Shown piece by piece: positions 1 to 5,446 of a DNA stretch of 7,027 nucleotides. Under the pieces are notes generated by a model, which saw nothing but the letters and a program-made list of their open reading frames with translations, was not told where the DNA came from and ran no database searches. The position numbers and the translations under genes were made by a program. The stretch covers positions 1 through 7,027 of the forward strand of contig JAUJMB010000083.1 of NCBI GenBank assembly GCA_030447045.1. Reading direction: 5' to 3'. The stretch is from Rubrobacteraceae bacterium (lineage in GTDB: Bacteria; Actinomycetota; Rubrobacteria; Rubrobacterales; Rubrobacteraceae). Positions within the stretch are counted from its first letter, which is position 1; the number at the start of each line of letters is the position of its first letter.

Positions 1-117
1 GCGGAACGAGTCGTAGTCGTAGTAACCGGGATTGGACAGGATGAGAAGCCCCTGCGCCACGGACAACGCGCCACCCATCAAGGCCGCCCGCGCATACCAC
101 CGGGAGGGCTTCAGCAT
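1..117 (-). CDS. Membrane protein, N-terminal fragment (continues past left edge)
   Basis: An ATG at 117 opens a frame that stays open for 39 codons to base 1, so only the N-terminus is present. It begins MLKPSRWYARAALMGG and continues with a basic segment, one hydrophobic segment (about residues 10-28, ALMGGALSVAQGLLIL) and then an aromatic, acidic stretch (GYYDYDSF). This is the usual start of a multi-pass inner membrane protein: a short positive cytoplasmic tail, a first helix and an outside loop. A TGAGGG ribosome site lies 8 bases before the ATG, which supports this start. I do not recognise the family from 39 residues. It reads away from the VTT gene behind it with 236 bases between them, so it probably has its own promoter. 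Confidence 0.7.
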   Translation of the reverse strand, partial: MLKPSRWYARAALMGGALSVAQGLLILSNPGYYDYDSFR

Positions 118-248
118 CGACCCGCCCTCAAAGGACGATCAACGCAGAGCTCTCCGCACCCTCGGCGGCTCCACCTCCATCGCAGCGACCGCATTCCTTC
201 CGACCAAAGCTGCAAACTCGACCCCTCCGCTTCTCCGAAACGCACACG

Positions 249-296
249 ATTCTACAGATATTTTCGTGCGATCGTACCAATCACCCGTGGCACGGG
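249..296 (-). promoter_or_regulatory. Possible promoter with two dyads upstream of the left-edge gene
   Basis: Read on the minus strand, TAGAAT (254-249) matches the -10 consensus at five of six bases and lies in a locally AT-rich patch that is unusual here. The best -35 candidate, TTGGTA (280-275), is 20 bases away, which is too far for a good sigma-70 promoter. Two symmetric sequences flank it: GTGCGATCGTAC (266-277, palindromic at 10 of 12 positions) inside the spacer, and CCCGTGGCACGGG (284-296, perfect around one central base) just upstream of the -35. These are plausible operator positions. The function is inference; the symmetry and the AT-rich patch are directly visible. Confidence 0.3.
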
Positions 297-317
297 GGCA
301 AGAAGGCGGGGGGCTCG

Positions 318-329
318 CGGGCGAACCCG
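318..329 (-). terminator. Weak hairpin after the VTT gene
   Basis: On the minus strand CGGGTTCGCCCG can form a four-pair stem closed by a stable UUCG tetraloop, 25 bases after the stop of the VTT gene. The stem is short and no T-run follows, so termination is only a possibility. Confidence 0.18.
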
Positions 330-353
330 ACCCGGGTGCTAGAGGACGGGCGA

Positions 354-1022
354 TCACCCCCCGCCGCGTTTTCGGTCGACCCGCCTGTAGTACGCGTAGG
401 CGGCCAGGGCCAGGATTGCAAGGACCCCGAGCGCCGCGTAGAAACGCGCTCCCGGGGAGGCCCCACCCAGGTAGACGAAGACGAAGGTGCCCGGGGCCGA
501 CCCGAGCGCCGAAGCGAGGAAAAACCTCCAGAAAGAGAGGCCGGTCAGGCCCGCGGCGTAGCTTATGGCGTCGAAGGAGATCAGGGGTACGAGCCGCACG
601 GCGAAGACGATGATGGCGCCGTGCTCTTCTATCCGGCGGTCGAGCCTCTTAAGGCGTTCGCTGCGGGCCACGTACTCCCTTCCGAAGAGGCGCGAGATCC
701 AGAAGCACAATGCCCCGCCGAGGAGCACGCCCAGCCAGGTCAACACGAAACCCGCAAAGGTGCCGAAGGCGTATCCTCCCGCGGCCGCCACTGCCGGCGC
801 TGGCAGTGGAGCCAGCACGGCCTGGGCGACGAGCAGGCCCACGTACACCACGGGGGCCGCGGGACCGAAGTGCTCCACCGTCCGCTGAATCCGGCCTCGG
901 TCGGACAAGAGCTCCCACCACTCCGGCCCGCCCACGATCCACCACAGGACGAGGCCGGCGACCACGACCGCCGTCGTCAGGACCAGCCACCTGGCGAACG
1001 TGTTCATGCTGTGGTGGCCCAT
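354..1022 (-). CDS. TVP38/TMEM64 family (VTT/SNARE-associated domain) membrane protein
   Basis: A 222-residue multi-pass membrane protein of the VTT superfamily, which also includes DedA. Members are thought to act in membrane lipid handling; the substrate of this one is unknown. Visible features are an N-terminal helix (about 11-30), a helix ending in APLPAP (about 57-80), the glycine-rich re-entrant region GGYAFGTFAGF (82-92) with the following helix to about 110, and the diagnostic C-terminal block VRLVPLISFDAISYAAGL (142-159). After that come PGTFVFVYLG (177-186), a last helix (about 195-211) and a basic tail. The length is normal for the family. The ATG at 1022 has AAGGA about 13 bases upstream; an ATG five codons later (1007) is the alternative. 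The gene stands alone on its strand, with no close partner on either side. Confidence 0.88.
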   Translation of the reverse strand: MGHHSMNTFARWLVLTTAVVVAGLVLWWIVGGPEWWELLSDRGRIQRTVEHFGPAAPVVYVGLLVAQAVLAPLPAPAVAAAGGYAFGTFAGFVLTWLGVLLGGALCFWISRLFGREYVARSERLKRLDRRIEEHGAIIVFAVRLVPLISFDAISYAAGLTGLSFWRFFLASALGSAPGTFVFVYLGGASPGARFYAALGVLAILALAAYAYYRRVDRKRGGG

Positions 1023-1318
1023 GTTCCTGTACCGTTCCTTTGGTCTCTATGTCGCCCCCGACCGGGCAAGTAGCGGCTCGTCGGGGACCGTGCTCTGGGG
1101 TTCGATCTTCGCCCCGCCGCGTTCCCGGGCTTCTCTCGCGTCTCGTAGCCCCGCAAACCAGGCAGAGCGGACGCGGCCGGACACATCTGGTTGAGCGCTG
1201 TGTGCTACATCGTTACGAGCACGCCGTCGCCGACCGGCTCGACCTCGGCATGAAGCTCGCCCCCGCGCCGAGGGGTCTCCCCGGGACGCAGGTAAGGTGT
1301 GCCGCCCCCTTATTCTAG

Positions 1319-1546
1319 AGTCTCGCGCCCTTCCGGTTCGGGAGGGCGGCCTGCGGATCTCTCGACGACTCTACCCCGACCGTCGCATTCGACGCGGTGG
1401 ACTACGCGTCGGGCAGGCTCCACGTCCGTTGAGGACCTCTCGTCGTGGCGACGGTTCTCGGCTCCCTGACCGACGACGTACCTTCCGTGCTGTTTGCCTC
1501 CTCGATGCAAGGAGGCTTCCCCGAGACGACGTCGAATCCCGACCTC
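1319..1546 (+). pseudogene. Possible decayed coding region, in frame with the downstream gene
   Basis: Between the in-frame stops TAG (1316-1318), TGA (1430-1432) and TAG (1547-1549), the plus-strand frame shared with the 1715 gene reads like protein, for example STPTVAFDAVDYASGRLHVR and then GPLVVATVLGSLTDDVPSV. A hand count of GC by codon position gives about 65/59/84 percent (positions 1/2/3) for 37 codons and about 66/50/76 percent for the next 38. That is the pattern of coding DNA in this frame and strand. After the second stop the frame continues with a hydrophobic run (LLALVLLFAP, about 1553-1582). I do not recognise a family. It may be a gene broken by stop codons, or compositional chance in GC-rich DNA. 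Confidence 0.27.
1326..1348. repeat. Hairpin, ten-pair inverted repeat
   Basis: CGCCCTTCCG (1326-1335) pairs with CGGGAGGGCG (1339-1348) around a three-base loop, with one G-T pair. Neither strand has a T-run after it, so it is not a standard terminator. It lies inside the gene-poor gap, next to the TAG at 1316-1318. Confidence 0.4.
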
Positions 1547-1714
1547 TAGGTTCTCCTGGCTCTGGTACTGCTGTTCGCGCCCCGCTTGACCTTTTGCTGG
1601 CAAAGCGCGCAACCTTTCACTAGACTGGAACGTGGGAAGATACGTTTGGAAAGGAGGCGGCTCAGGGTCCGGATGGAGCGCGGTTTCTGTTGCTCTCCGG
1701 GGAGCCGACGAATT

Positions 1715-2662
1715 ATGCGAGGGATCACTTTGTGGCTCTGGGTAGCGTTGGCGGGCGCCGTACTCCAGATCGTGGCTTTGTTCGGTCCAGACTTCTACTT
1801 TGCGGAGGGCGAGCGGAAGGACGCCTGGTTCGGCATCCCCCACGCCTCCGACCTCATCCTCCTCTCCGCGATCTTGGCGATCGGGGCGTTCGTCTTGATA
1901 GCCCTCGGCCGTAATCCCCTCCGGGGCCGGGGCATGGGGCTGGCCGTCGGGGTGATAGGGTCGCTGGCCACCCTGCAGCTCGTCTACCGGATGATAGTGC
2001 CGCCCTTCGGGGGCGCCATCCCCGCGAATTCGGACATTATCGGTGCCGGGTGCCTGTACTACTGCTCTCCGTCGCAAGCCGCGCCGGCGGACCTCCTCTT
2101 CGGGATCTGGCTGGCCCTGCTCGGCTGCCTGGCGGTGACGGTCGGCGGGTTCGTCTACGCTTACAGTCGGGCCGCCCAACAGACGCCGGCCAGGCCGTGG
2201 GTCGCCCAGGCGCAGGGCGGCATGAGCCCGTGGCTGGGGCTCGCGGCCCTCGGCGCCGTGGGACAGTTCGTCTTCGGCTACACCTTCTTCACCTTCTTTA
2301 CGACCCCGGGAGACAACGGCGGGGAAGTGAACTGGAGCGGCTGGCTGCCCACGCCCCACACCAGCAGCCTCGTGCTGCTGATCAGCGTCCTGGTAGTCGG
2401 GCTCGTGTGGACCGCCTCCCGCAACCGAGCCCCGCTGGGTCCGGCGGCCCTGGGCTTGGCGGCGGCGGCGCTCGGGCTCGTCTCCGCCTCCCGGATCTTC
2501 TACCGGATCGTCAGCTCGCCCTTCGGCAACAGCGGATCAGAGATAGGCATCGCCGCGTACCTGTCGCTGCTCTCGGCGATCTTGGTAGTCGTCGCTGGGG
2601 TCGTGCACACGGTCACGCAACGGGGCACGGCCGGAGCATCCGCGTCGAGCCGCGTAACCTAG
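1715..2662 (+). CDS. Eight-helix membrane protein built from a duplicated four-helix unit
   Basis: A 315-residue integral membrane protein; family not recognised. Eight hydrophobic segments are visible at about 5-24, 44-64, 74-95, 126-150, 171-195, 217-233, 242-262 and 277-300. The two halves are copies of one unit. Residues 41-99 align without gaps to 213-271 (about 20 of 59 identical by eye), sharing a W three residues before the block, PH-S-L-LL, PL, GLA and YR...PFG. GAV-Q (14-18) matches 180-184. A loop with two cysteines (C113, C117) occurs only in the first half. The ATG at 1715 is preferred: a GGGGAG lies 10 bases upstream, a helix follows at once, and codons between 1673 and 1714 look less coding-like. 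An ATG at 1673 would add 14 residues. It converges on the next gene across a terminator. Confidence 0.72.
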   Translation: MRGITLWLWVALAGAVLQIVALFGPDFYFAEGERKDAWFGIPHASDLILLSAILAIGAFVLIALGRNPLRGRGMGLAVGVIGSLATLQLVYRMIVPPFGGAIPANSDIIGAGCLYYCSPSQAAPADLLFGIWLALLGCLAVTVGGFVYAYSRAAQQTPARPWVAQAQGGMSPWLGLAALGAVGQFVFGYTFFTFFTTPGDNGGEVNWSGWLPTPHTSSLVLLISVLVVGLVWTASRNRAPLGPAALGLAAAALGLVSASRIFYRIVSSPFGNSGSEIGIAAYLSLLSAILVVVAGVVHTVTQRGTAGASASSRVT

Positions 2663-2674
2663 GCAAAAATAGAA

Positions 2675-2702
2675 GGGCCGGAGGGGACGACCCCTCCGGC
2701 CC
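2675..2702 (-). terminator. Strong hairpin terminator between convergent genes
   Basis: GGGCCGGAGGGG and CCCCTCCGGCCC form a perfect twelve-pair stem with a four-base loop. Read on the minus strand it is followed by TTCTATTTTTG, so it is a standard rho-independent terminator for the 2717-2995 gene, starting 14 bases after that stop. It begins 12 bases after the stop of the plus-strand membrane gene and may also act for it, although no T-run follows on that side. Confidence 0.9.
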
Positions 2703-2716
2703 GCCCCTCGCGAAAC

Positions 2717-2995
2717 CTAGTGGTGCACCAGCTCGCGCTCTTCGTGGGCCTCGGTGGCGACCTCCTGAGGTATCCCGGAAGGCTCCTTGGCGCCAGGAGA
2801 TCCCCCCCAGCGACGGAACATCCACACCCCGGCCCCCACGAAAACACCCAGCGCCAGCGTCAGGGTGAAGGCCTCGGCGGGCGCGGGGGTACCCAGCGCG
2901 TCGACCGAACCGACGCCGGCCGGAGCCCCGCAGAGCAGCGCCGCGTTGCGGGACAACCGCTTCAGGTCGACCTCGATGAGCTTGCGGATGTTCAC
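2717..2995 (-). CDS. Small single-helix membrane protein, hypothetical
   Basis: A 92-residue protein with one membrane segment at about 42-60 (AFTLTLALGVFVGAGVWMF), followed by RRW and an acidic, histidine-ending tail (EAHEERELVHH). Residues 1-20 are polar and amphipathic (NIRKLIEVDLKRLSR), and a Gly/Ala/Pro-rich stretch fills the middle. I do not recognise a family. The start is the GTG at 2995 because GGAGGAGG sits five bases upstream; an in-frame TTG at 3010 would place this ribosome site inside the gene. The positive residues after the helix suggest the C-terminus is in the cytoplasm. It is transcribed alone, ending at the strong terminator 2675-2702, with a hairpin over its ribosome site (separate entry). 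Confidence 0.66.
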   Translation of the reverse strand: MNIRKLIEVDLKRLSRNAALLCGAPAGVGSVDALGTPAPAEAFTLTLALGVFVGAGVWMFRRWGGSPGAKEPSGIPQEVATEAHEERELVHH

Positions 2996-2996
2996 C

Positions 2997-3032
2997 GTGA
3001 CCTCCTCCAAGTCTGTCTGTGCCGGAGGTTAC
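2997..3032 (-). promoter_or_regulatory. Leader hairpin covering the ribosome site of the 2717-2995 gene
   Basis: On the minus strand GTAACCTCC (3032-3024) can pair with GGAGGTCAC (3005-2997) at eight of nine positions, with an 18-base loop. The second arm contains the ribosome binding site directly before the GTG start, so the folded leader would hide it. A shorter stem just upstream (CATCGG and CCGATG, within about 3033-3051) could stack on it or compete. A control function is inferred from the pairing only. Confidence 0.35.
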
Positions 3033-3058
3033 CATCGGCGTCTGCCCGATGCCAGTAC

Positions 3059-3080
3059 AGACCGCGCACCCGCGCGGTCT
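3059..3080 (-). terminator. Hairpin overlapping the trmO stop
   Basis: AGACCGCGC and GCGCGGTCT form a perfect nine-pair stem with a four-base loop. On the minus strand the stem starts inside the TAG stop codon of the trmO-like gene. Only a few scattered Ts follow, so it could terminate, stabilise the 3' end or attenuate read-through into the 2717-2995 gene. Confidence 0.5.
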
Positions 3081-3486
3081 AACCGGCGCGATCACGCTCG
3101 TGCGCGAGGTACGGCTTGATGTCGAGCACGGGGGTGCCATCGAGCATGTCCAGCCCCTTGACGCGAACGGTCGCGCCTTCGACCCCGAGGACCTCCAGGA
3201 CCGACATCCCTACGGGGTTTGGACGAACGGGCGAGCAGATGCTGAAGATGCCCGTCTCCTCCCCGCTGTGCGGAGGCGTCTGTCGCAAGAGCTCCGCGGA
3301 GAACTCGGGGCTCCGGTGGAAGTTGAAGATCACGACGATCCGCTGCCCCCGCTCGACGCCCGCGAGCCCTTCTGAATACCTTTCGTCGATGACCAGCGCC
3401 CCTTCCAGCTCGGAGCGCCGCCAGCTCCGTGGCACGTCCTCCGCCTCCACCCGCACGAAGCCGATCGGTTGCAGCTCGATGCCCAT
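3079..3486 (-). CDS. trmO: TrmO-type tRNA (t6A37) N6-methyltransferase, short form
   Basis: A 135-residue TsaA/YaeB family protein. The family uses S-adenosylmethionine to methylate N6-threonylcarbamoyladenosine at position 37 of some threonine tRNAs in the cytoplasm. Visible blocks are the opening ELQPIGFVR (4-12), VIDERYSEGLAGVERGQRIV (32-51), FNFHRSPEF (54-62), the family signature GIFSICSPVRPNPVGMSVLE (79-98) with RPNPVG, and the C-terminal LDGTPVLDIKPYL (115-127). Only this beta-barrel domain is present; the C-terminal extra domain of the roughly 235-residue E. coli TrmO is absent, as in other short members. The ATG at 3486 is chosen because GGGGG lies about six bases upstream and the homologous block starts at once. 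The frame stays open further upstream, but that part does not look coding. The exact substrate is not provable from sequence. Confidence 0.87.
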   Translation of the reverse strand: MGIELQPIGFVRVEAEDVPRSWRRSELEGALVIDERYSEGLAGVERGQRIVVIFNFHRSPEFSAELLRQTPPHSGEETGIFSICSPVRPNPVGMSVLEVLGVEGATVRVKGLDMLDGTPVLDIKPYLAHERDRAG

Positions 3487-3538
3487 ACCGAACCCCCTTT
3501 GTTCTTTGGGCCGTCCCCTGTAGCCCCGGCTCTCTCGT

Positions 3539-3549
3539 AGGCCTATACT
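3539..3549 (+). promoter_or_regulatory. Possible promoter element between divergent genes
   Basis: TATACT (3544-3549) matches the -10 consensus at five of six bases and is 51 bases before the 3601 start. It overlaps the perfect palindrome TAGGCCTA (3539-3546). Read the other way, TATAGG could be a -10 for trmO. No convincing -35 is visible on either strand. Confidence 0.3.
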
Positions 3550-3600
3550 TCCCCGAAGTTGGCGTTCCGAAGAAGAGGGGGACGGTCTTGGAGGAGAGCG

Positions 3601-4041
3601 ATGCTTGAAATTGCCCTGGTCGTCTTCTTCGTTCTGCTGGCACCCGCCATCGTCCTGCTGGTCGGGGGCGTTGCGGCCGCAACCTTGGGGATGGTATTCG
3701 ATGTCGAGCCGCGCGATGCCATAAGAGGCGTCAGGAGCCTCGCCGGTAGGCTCTCGGTCTCGCACCGGCGCACGAACAACCTGGAGAAGAGGTTGGCCCA
3801 GCTCGAAGCCTACCAGGCGCAGCTGGAGCGGGAGCTGCGTAGCCTACCCGTAGACGACCCCAACCGACCGCTCGTGGAGGGTCGGGCCGAGCAAGTGAGT
3901 ATTCTGCGGCGCGCCACCCTAGAAGAGATGCACCACGCCACGATGAAGAGGATAGACGGAGGAATAGAGAGGATGCTGGGGGAAGGTCGTCGGCCAGACA
4001 GGGCGCGCCGCGGACGTGCCAGGTTTCCGAGCTCTCCGTGA
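3601..4041 (+). CDS. Membrane-anchored coiled-coil protein, hypothetical
   Basis: A 146-residue protein with one N-terminal membrane segment (about 3-33, IALVVFFVLLAPAIVLLVGG) and a hydrophilic, charged remainder. Residues 57-82 (RTNNLEKRLAQLEAYQAQLE onward) show a heptad-like leucine pattern typical of a short coiled coil. After a PVDDPNRP linker comes a second helical stretch (about 92-128) and a very basic tail (RRPDRARRGRAR). The hydrophobic start is not followed by a clear signal peptidase site, so it is probably an anchor with the rest in the cytoplasm. The ATG at 3601 follows GGAGGA with five bases between; a TTG 14 codons earlier is less likely. Family not recognised. The glutaredoxin-like gene follows on the same strand after 76 bases and may share its transcript. 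Confidence 0.7.
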   Translation: MLEIALVVFFVLLAPAIVLLVGGVAAATLGMVFDVEPRDAIRGVRSLAGRLSVSHRRTNNLEKRLAQLEAYQAQLERELRSLPVDDPNRPLVEGRAEQVSILRRATLEEMHHATMKRIDGGIERMLGEGRRPDRARRGRARFPSSP

Positions 4042-4117
4042 CCAGGACGACCGTCTCCGCCAGCGGGAGCGGCAAGAGGCTTCGACGTCCGCAGCCGGAA
4101 CCACCGGGGACTCACAC

Positions 4118-4348
4118 GTGGGCAAACCAATAGAACTCTACACCACGGCCGGTTGCCCCTACAGCGAGGCCGCCCGCGAGGACCTGGAATGGCGCGGCGT
4201 CGAGTTCGTCGAGTACGACGTGGAGAATGACCCCGAGGCGCGCGAGCGGATGCTCGGCATTACGGGCGGCAACCGGACCGTGCCCGTCATCGTAGAGAAT
4301 GGCAAGCCAGCCCAGATCGGCTGGATGGGCCGAGGGTGCACGGTGTAG
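4118..4348 (+). CDS. Glutaredoxin-like protein, Uxx-star family, cysteine form
   Basis: A 76-residue thioredoxin-fold protein. It has the first strand and active site IELYTTAGCPYSEAARE (5-21) with the redox motif C13-P-Y-S16, the second strand VEFVEYDVENDPEARERM, the cis-proline strand TVPVIV (54-59, Pro56), and G-x-x-G near the end. It finishes G-Cys-Thr-Val-stop (Cys74, codon TGC). A Cys or selenocysteine two residues before the stop is the mark of the Uxx-star family of glutaredoxin-like (seleno)proteins, as I recall it; here both candidate positions are Cys, so no Sec machinery is needed. The expected role is cytoplasmic thiol redox chemistry. The GTG at 4118 fits the normal start of the fold and has CGGGGA seven bases upstream; an in-frame GTG at 4016 would add an unrelated polar stretch and has no ribosome site. 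Confidence 0.78.
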   Translation: MGKPIELYTTAGCPYSEAAREDLEWRGVEFVEYDVENDPEARERMLGITGGNRTVPVIVENGKPAQIGWMGRGCTV

Positions 4349-4369
4349 GGGCGGGTCTCAAACCCGCCC
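4349..4369. terminator. Hairpin between convergent genes, repeat-like
   Basis: GGGCGGGT (4349-4356) and ACCCGCCC (4362-4369) form a perfect eight-pair stem with the loop CTCAA. It starts at the base after the stop of the Uxx-star gene and lies 28 bases past the hemB stop, so it can serve both convergent transcripts. T-runs are lacking on both sides. The sequence resembles dispersed GC-rich palindromes found between genes in many high-GC genomes. Confidence 0.55.
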
Positions 4370-4396
4370 GCCCGTCGAACCACCCCCACGCCACGC

Positions 4397-5374
4397 CTAG
4401 GAGAGCCAGCGGGCCACGTCAGGGGCGAAGTACGTGATTATGACGTCCGCGCCGGCGCGCTTGATGCCCGTGAGCGCCTCGAGGACGGCCCGCTCCTCGT
4501 CCAGCCAGCCGTTCTGGGCGGCGGCCTTGATCATGGCGTACTCGCCGCTCACGCTGTAGGCGGCAACCGGCAGGTCGGTCGTCTCGCGCACCCGGCGCAA
4601 GATGTCGAGGTAGGGCAGCGCCGGCTTGACCATGACGATGTCCGCGCCCTCGTCGATGTCGAGCGCCACCTCCGTCAGGGCCTCGCGGGCGTTGGCGGGG
4701 TCCATCTGGTAGGAGCGTCGGTCGCCGAACTCGGGGGCGTTGTCGGCGGCCTCGCGGAAGGGGCCGTAGAACGCGGAGGCGTACTTGGCCGCGTAGGCCA
4801 TGATAGGGGTGTTCTCGAAGCCCTCGTGGTCCAGCTCGGCCCGGACGGCCGCCACGCGCCCGTCCATCATGTCAGAGGGGGCGACGATGTCGGCGCCGGC
4901 CTCGGCGTGGGAGGCGGCGGTGCGCGAGATCAACTCCAGGCTCACGTCGTTCAAAACCTGCCCGGTCTCCTTCTGGACGACGCCGCAGTGGCCGTGGCTC
5001 GTGTACTCGCACAGGCACACGTCCGTCACCACCAGCATCTCGGGCACGGCGTCCTTGATCGCGCGGGTGGCGAGCTGGACGATGCCCTCGGGGTCGTAGG
5101 CCCCGCTGCCGGCCTCGTCCTTCTCGGCCGGAAGGCCGAAGAGCAGGACGCCCGGGATGCCAAGGTCGTAAGCCCTCCTCGCCTCCTCGACGGCGTGGTT
5201 GATGGAGAGCTGGAAGACGCCGGGCATCGAGCCCACCGGGCTCCGCACGTCCTCCCCGACGGTCACGAACATCGGGTAGATAAAGTCCTGCGGCGAGAGC
5301 CGCGTCTCGCGCACGAGGCCGCGAAGCGCGGCCGTACGGCGGGTCCTGCGAAGTCTCTGCGTGGGGAACGCCAT
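4397..5374 (-). CDS. hemB: Porphobilinogen synthase (delta-aminolevulinic acid dehydratase)
   Basis: A 325-residue cytoplasmic enzyme that condenses two molecules of 5-aminolevulinate to porphobilinogen, the common first ring of heme, siroheme and cobalamin. The length is standard. The metal site [14 protein letters not shown] has all three cysteines (C120, C122, C130), marking the zinc-dependent type rather than the Asp-rich magnesium type. The two active-site lysines are K197 ([14 protein letters not shown]) and the Schiff-base K250 ([11 protein letters not shown]). [11 protein letters not shown] (222-232) and [10 protein letters not shown] (273-282) are further family blocks. The ATG at 5374 has AAGGAGG nine bases upstream (5384-5390). 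It is the last gene of the tetrapyrrole operon in this window; 72 bases separate it from the small ORF upstream, enough for an extra promoter, although none is convincing. Confidence 0.97.
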   Translation of the reverse strand: MAFPTQRLRRTRRTAALRGLVRETRLSPQDFIYPMFVTVGEDVRSPVGSMPGVFQLSINHAVEEARRAYDLGIPGVLLFGLPAEKDEAGSGAYDPEGIVQLATRAIKDAVPEMLVVTDVCLCEYTSHGHCGVVQKETGQVLNDVSLELISRTAASHAEAGADIVAPSDMMDGRVAAVRAELDHEGFENTPIMAYAAKYASAFYGPFREAADNAPEFGDRRSYQMDPANAREALTEVALDIDEGADIVMVKPALPYLDILRRVRETTDLPVAAYSVSGEYAMIKAAAQNGWLDEERAVLEALTGIKRAGADVIITYFAPDVARWLS

Positions 5375-5383
5375 GAAAACGGG

Positions 5384-5430
5384 CCTCCTTGTTGCACGAA
5401 CGTATTACAGAAACGGGTACCGCACCCTAA
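5384..5430 (-). promoter_or_regulatory. hemB: Leader of hemB with strong ribosome site and weak promoter candidate
   Basis: AAGGAGG (5390-5384) is the best ribosome site in the operon and fixes the hemB start. Upstream, TTAGGG (5430-5425) and TAATAC (5407-5402) are 17 bases apart on the minus strand, but both match consensus poorly. The local AT content is raised, so an internal promoter for hemB is possible but not shown. Confidence 0.25.
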
Positions 5431-5446
5431 GGATACCGCCCGCGCG

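Larger units (their letters stand above)
1023..1714. other. Long gap between divergent genes, no intact gene
   Basis: About 690 bases separate the VTT gene (leftward) from the eight-helix membrane gene (rightward), so promoters for both should lie here. No intact gene, tRNA or recognisable riboswitch was found. It contains a perfect hairpin at 1326-1348, a second hairpin at 1496-1516 (GCCTCCT and AGGAGGC around a seven-base loop) and a coding-like but interrupted frame (separate entry). A strong AAAGGAGG (about 1649-1656) has no start codon at normal spacing; the first ATG after it, at 1673, is about 15 bases away. Possible promoter pieces near the right end are TTGACC (1586-1591) and TAGACT (1621-1626), but their spacing is too wide to call a promoter. 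Confidence 0.5.

Noticed and set aside
336..1073. Long plus-strand frame across the VTT gene
   Set aside because: The minus-strand product has clear family motifs and membrane helices, while this frame reads as low-complexity Arg/Glu/Pro sequence.
1098..1124. tRNA-like GGGGTTCGATCTTCGCCCC arm
   Set aside because: The GTTCGAT stretch recalls a T-loop, but no acceptor stem, anticodon arm or D-arm can be built around it on either strand.
1586..1672. TTG start at 1586 for the eight-helix membrane gene
   Set aside because: No ribosome site precedes it and the added residues are Arg-rich and not membrane-like; TTGACC there looks more like a promoter element.
1310..2359. Long minus-strand frame of about 349 codons
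   Set aside because: It lies mostly opposite the eight-helix membrane gene, has poor protein character and no ribosome site; it is a by-product of GC-rich codon use on the other strand. Only its last part overlaps the decayed region discussed above.
3487..3765. N-terminal extension of the trmO-like protein to 228 residues
   Set aside because: The family block begins right at the ATG 3486 with a good ribosome site; the upstream part is polar, not family-like, and overlaps the divergent gene.
4016..4117. Longer N-terminus for the glutaredoxin-like protein from the GTG at 4016
   Set aside because: It would overlap the preceding gene by 26 bases, has no ribosome site, and adds a polar stretch foreign to the fold.
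4118..4348. Selenocysteine (TGA readthrough) in the Uxx-star protein
   Set aside because: Both active-site candidate codons read Cys (TGC) and the frame ends in TAG; there is no in-frame TGA to recode.
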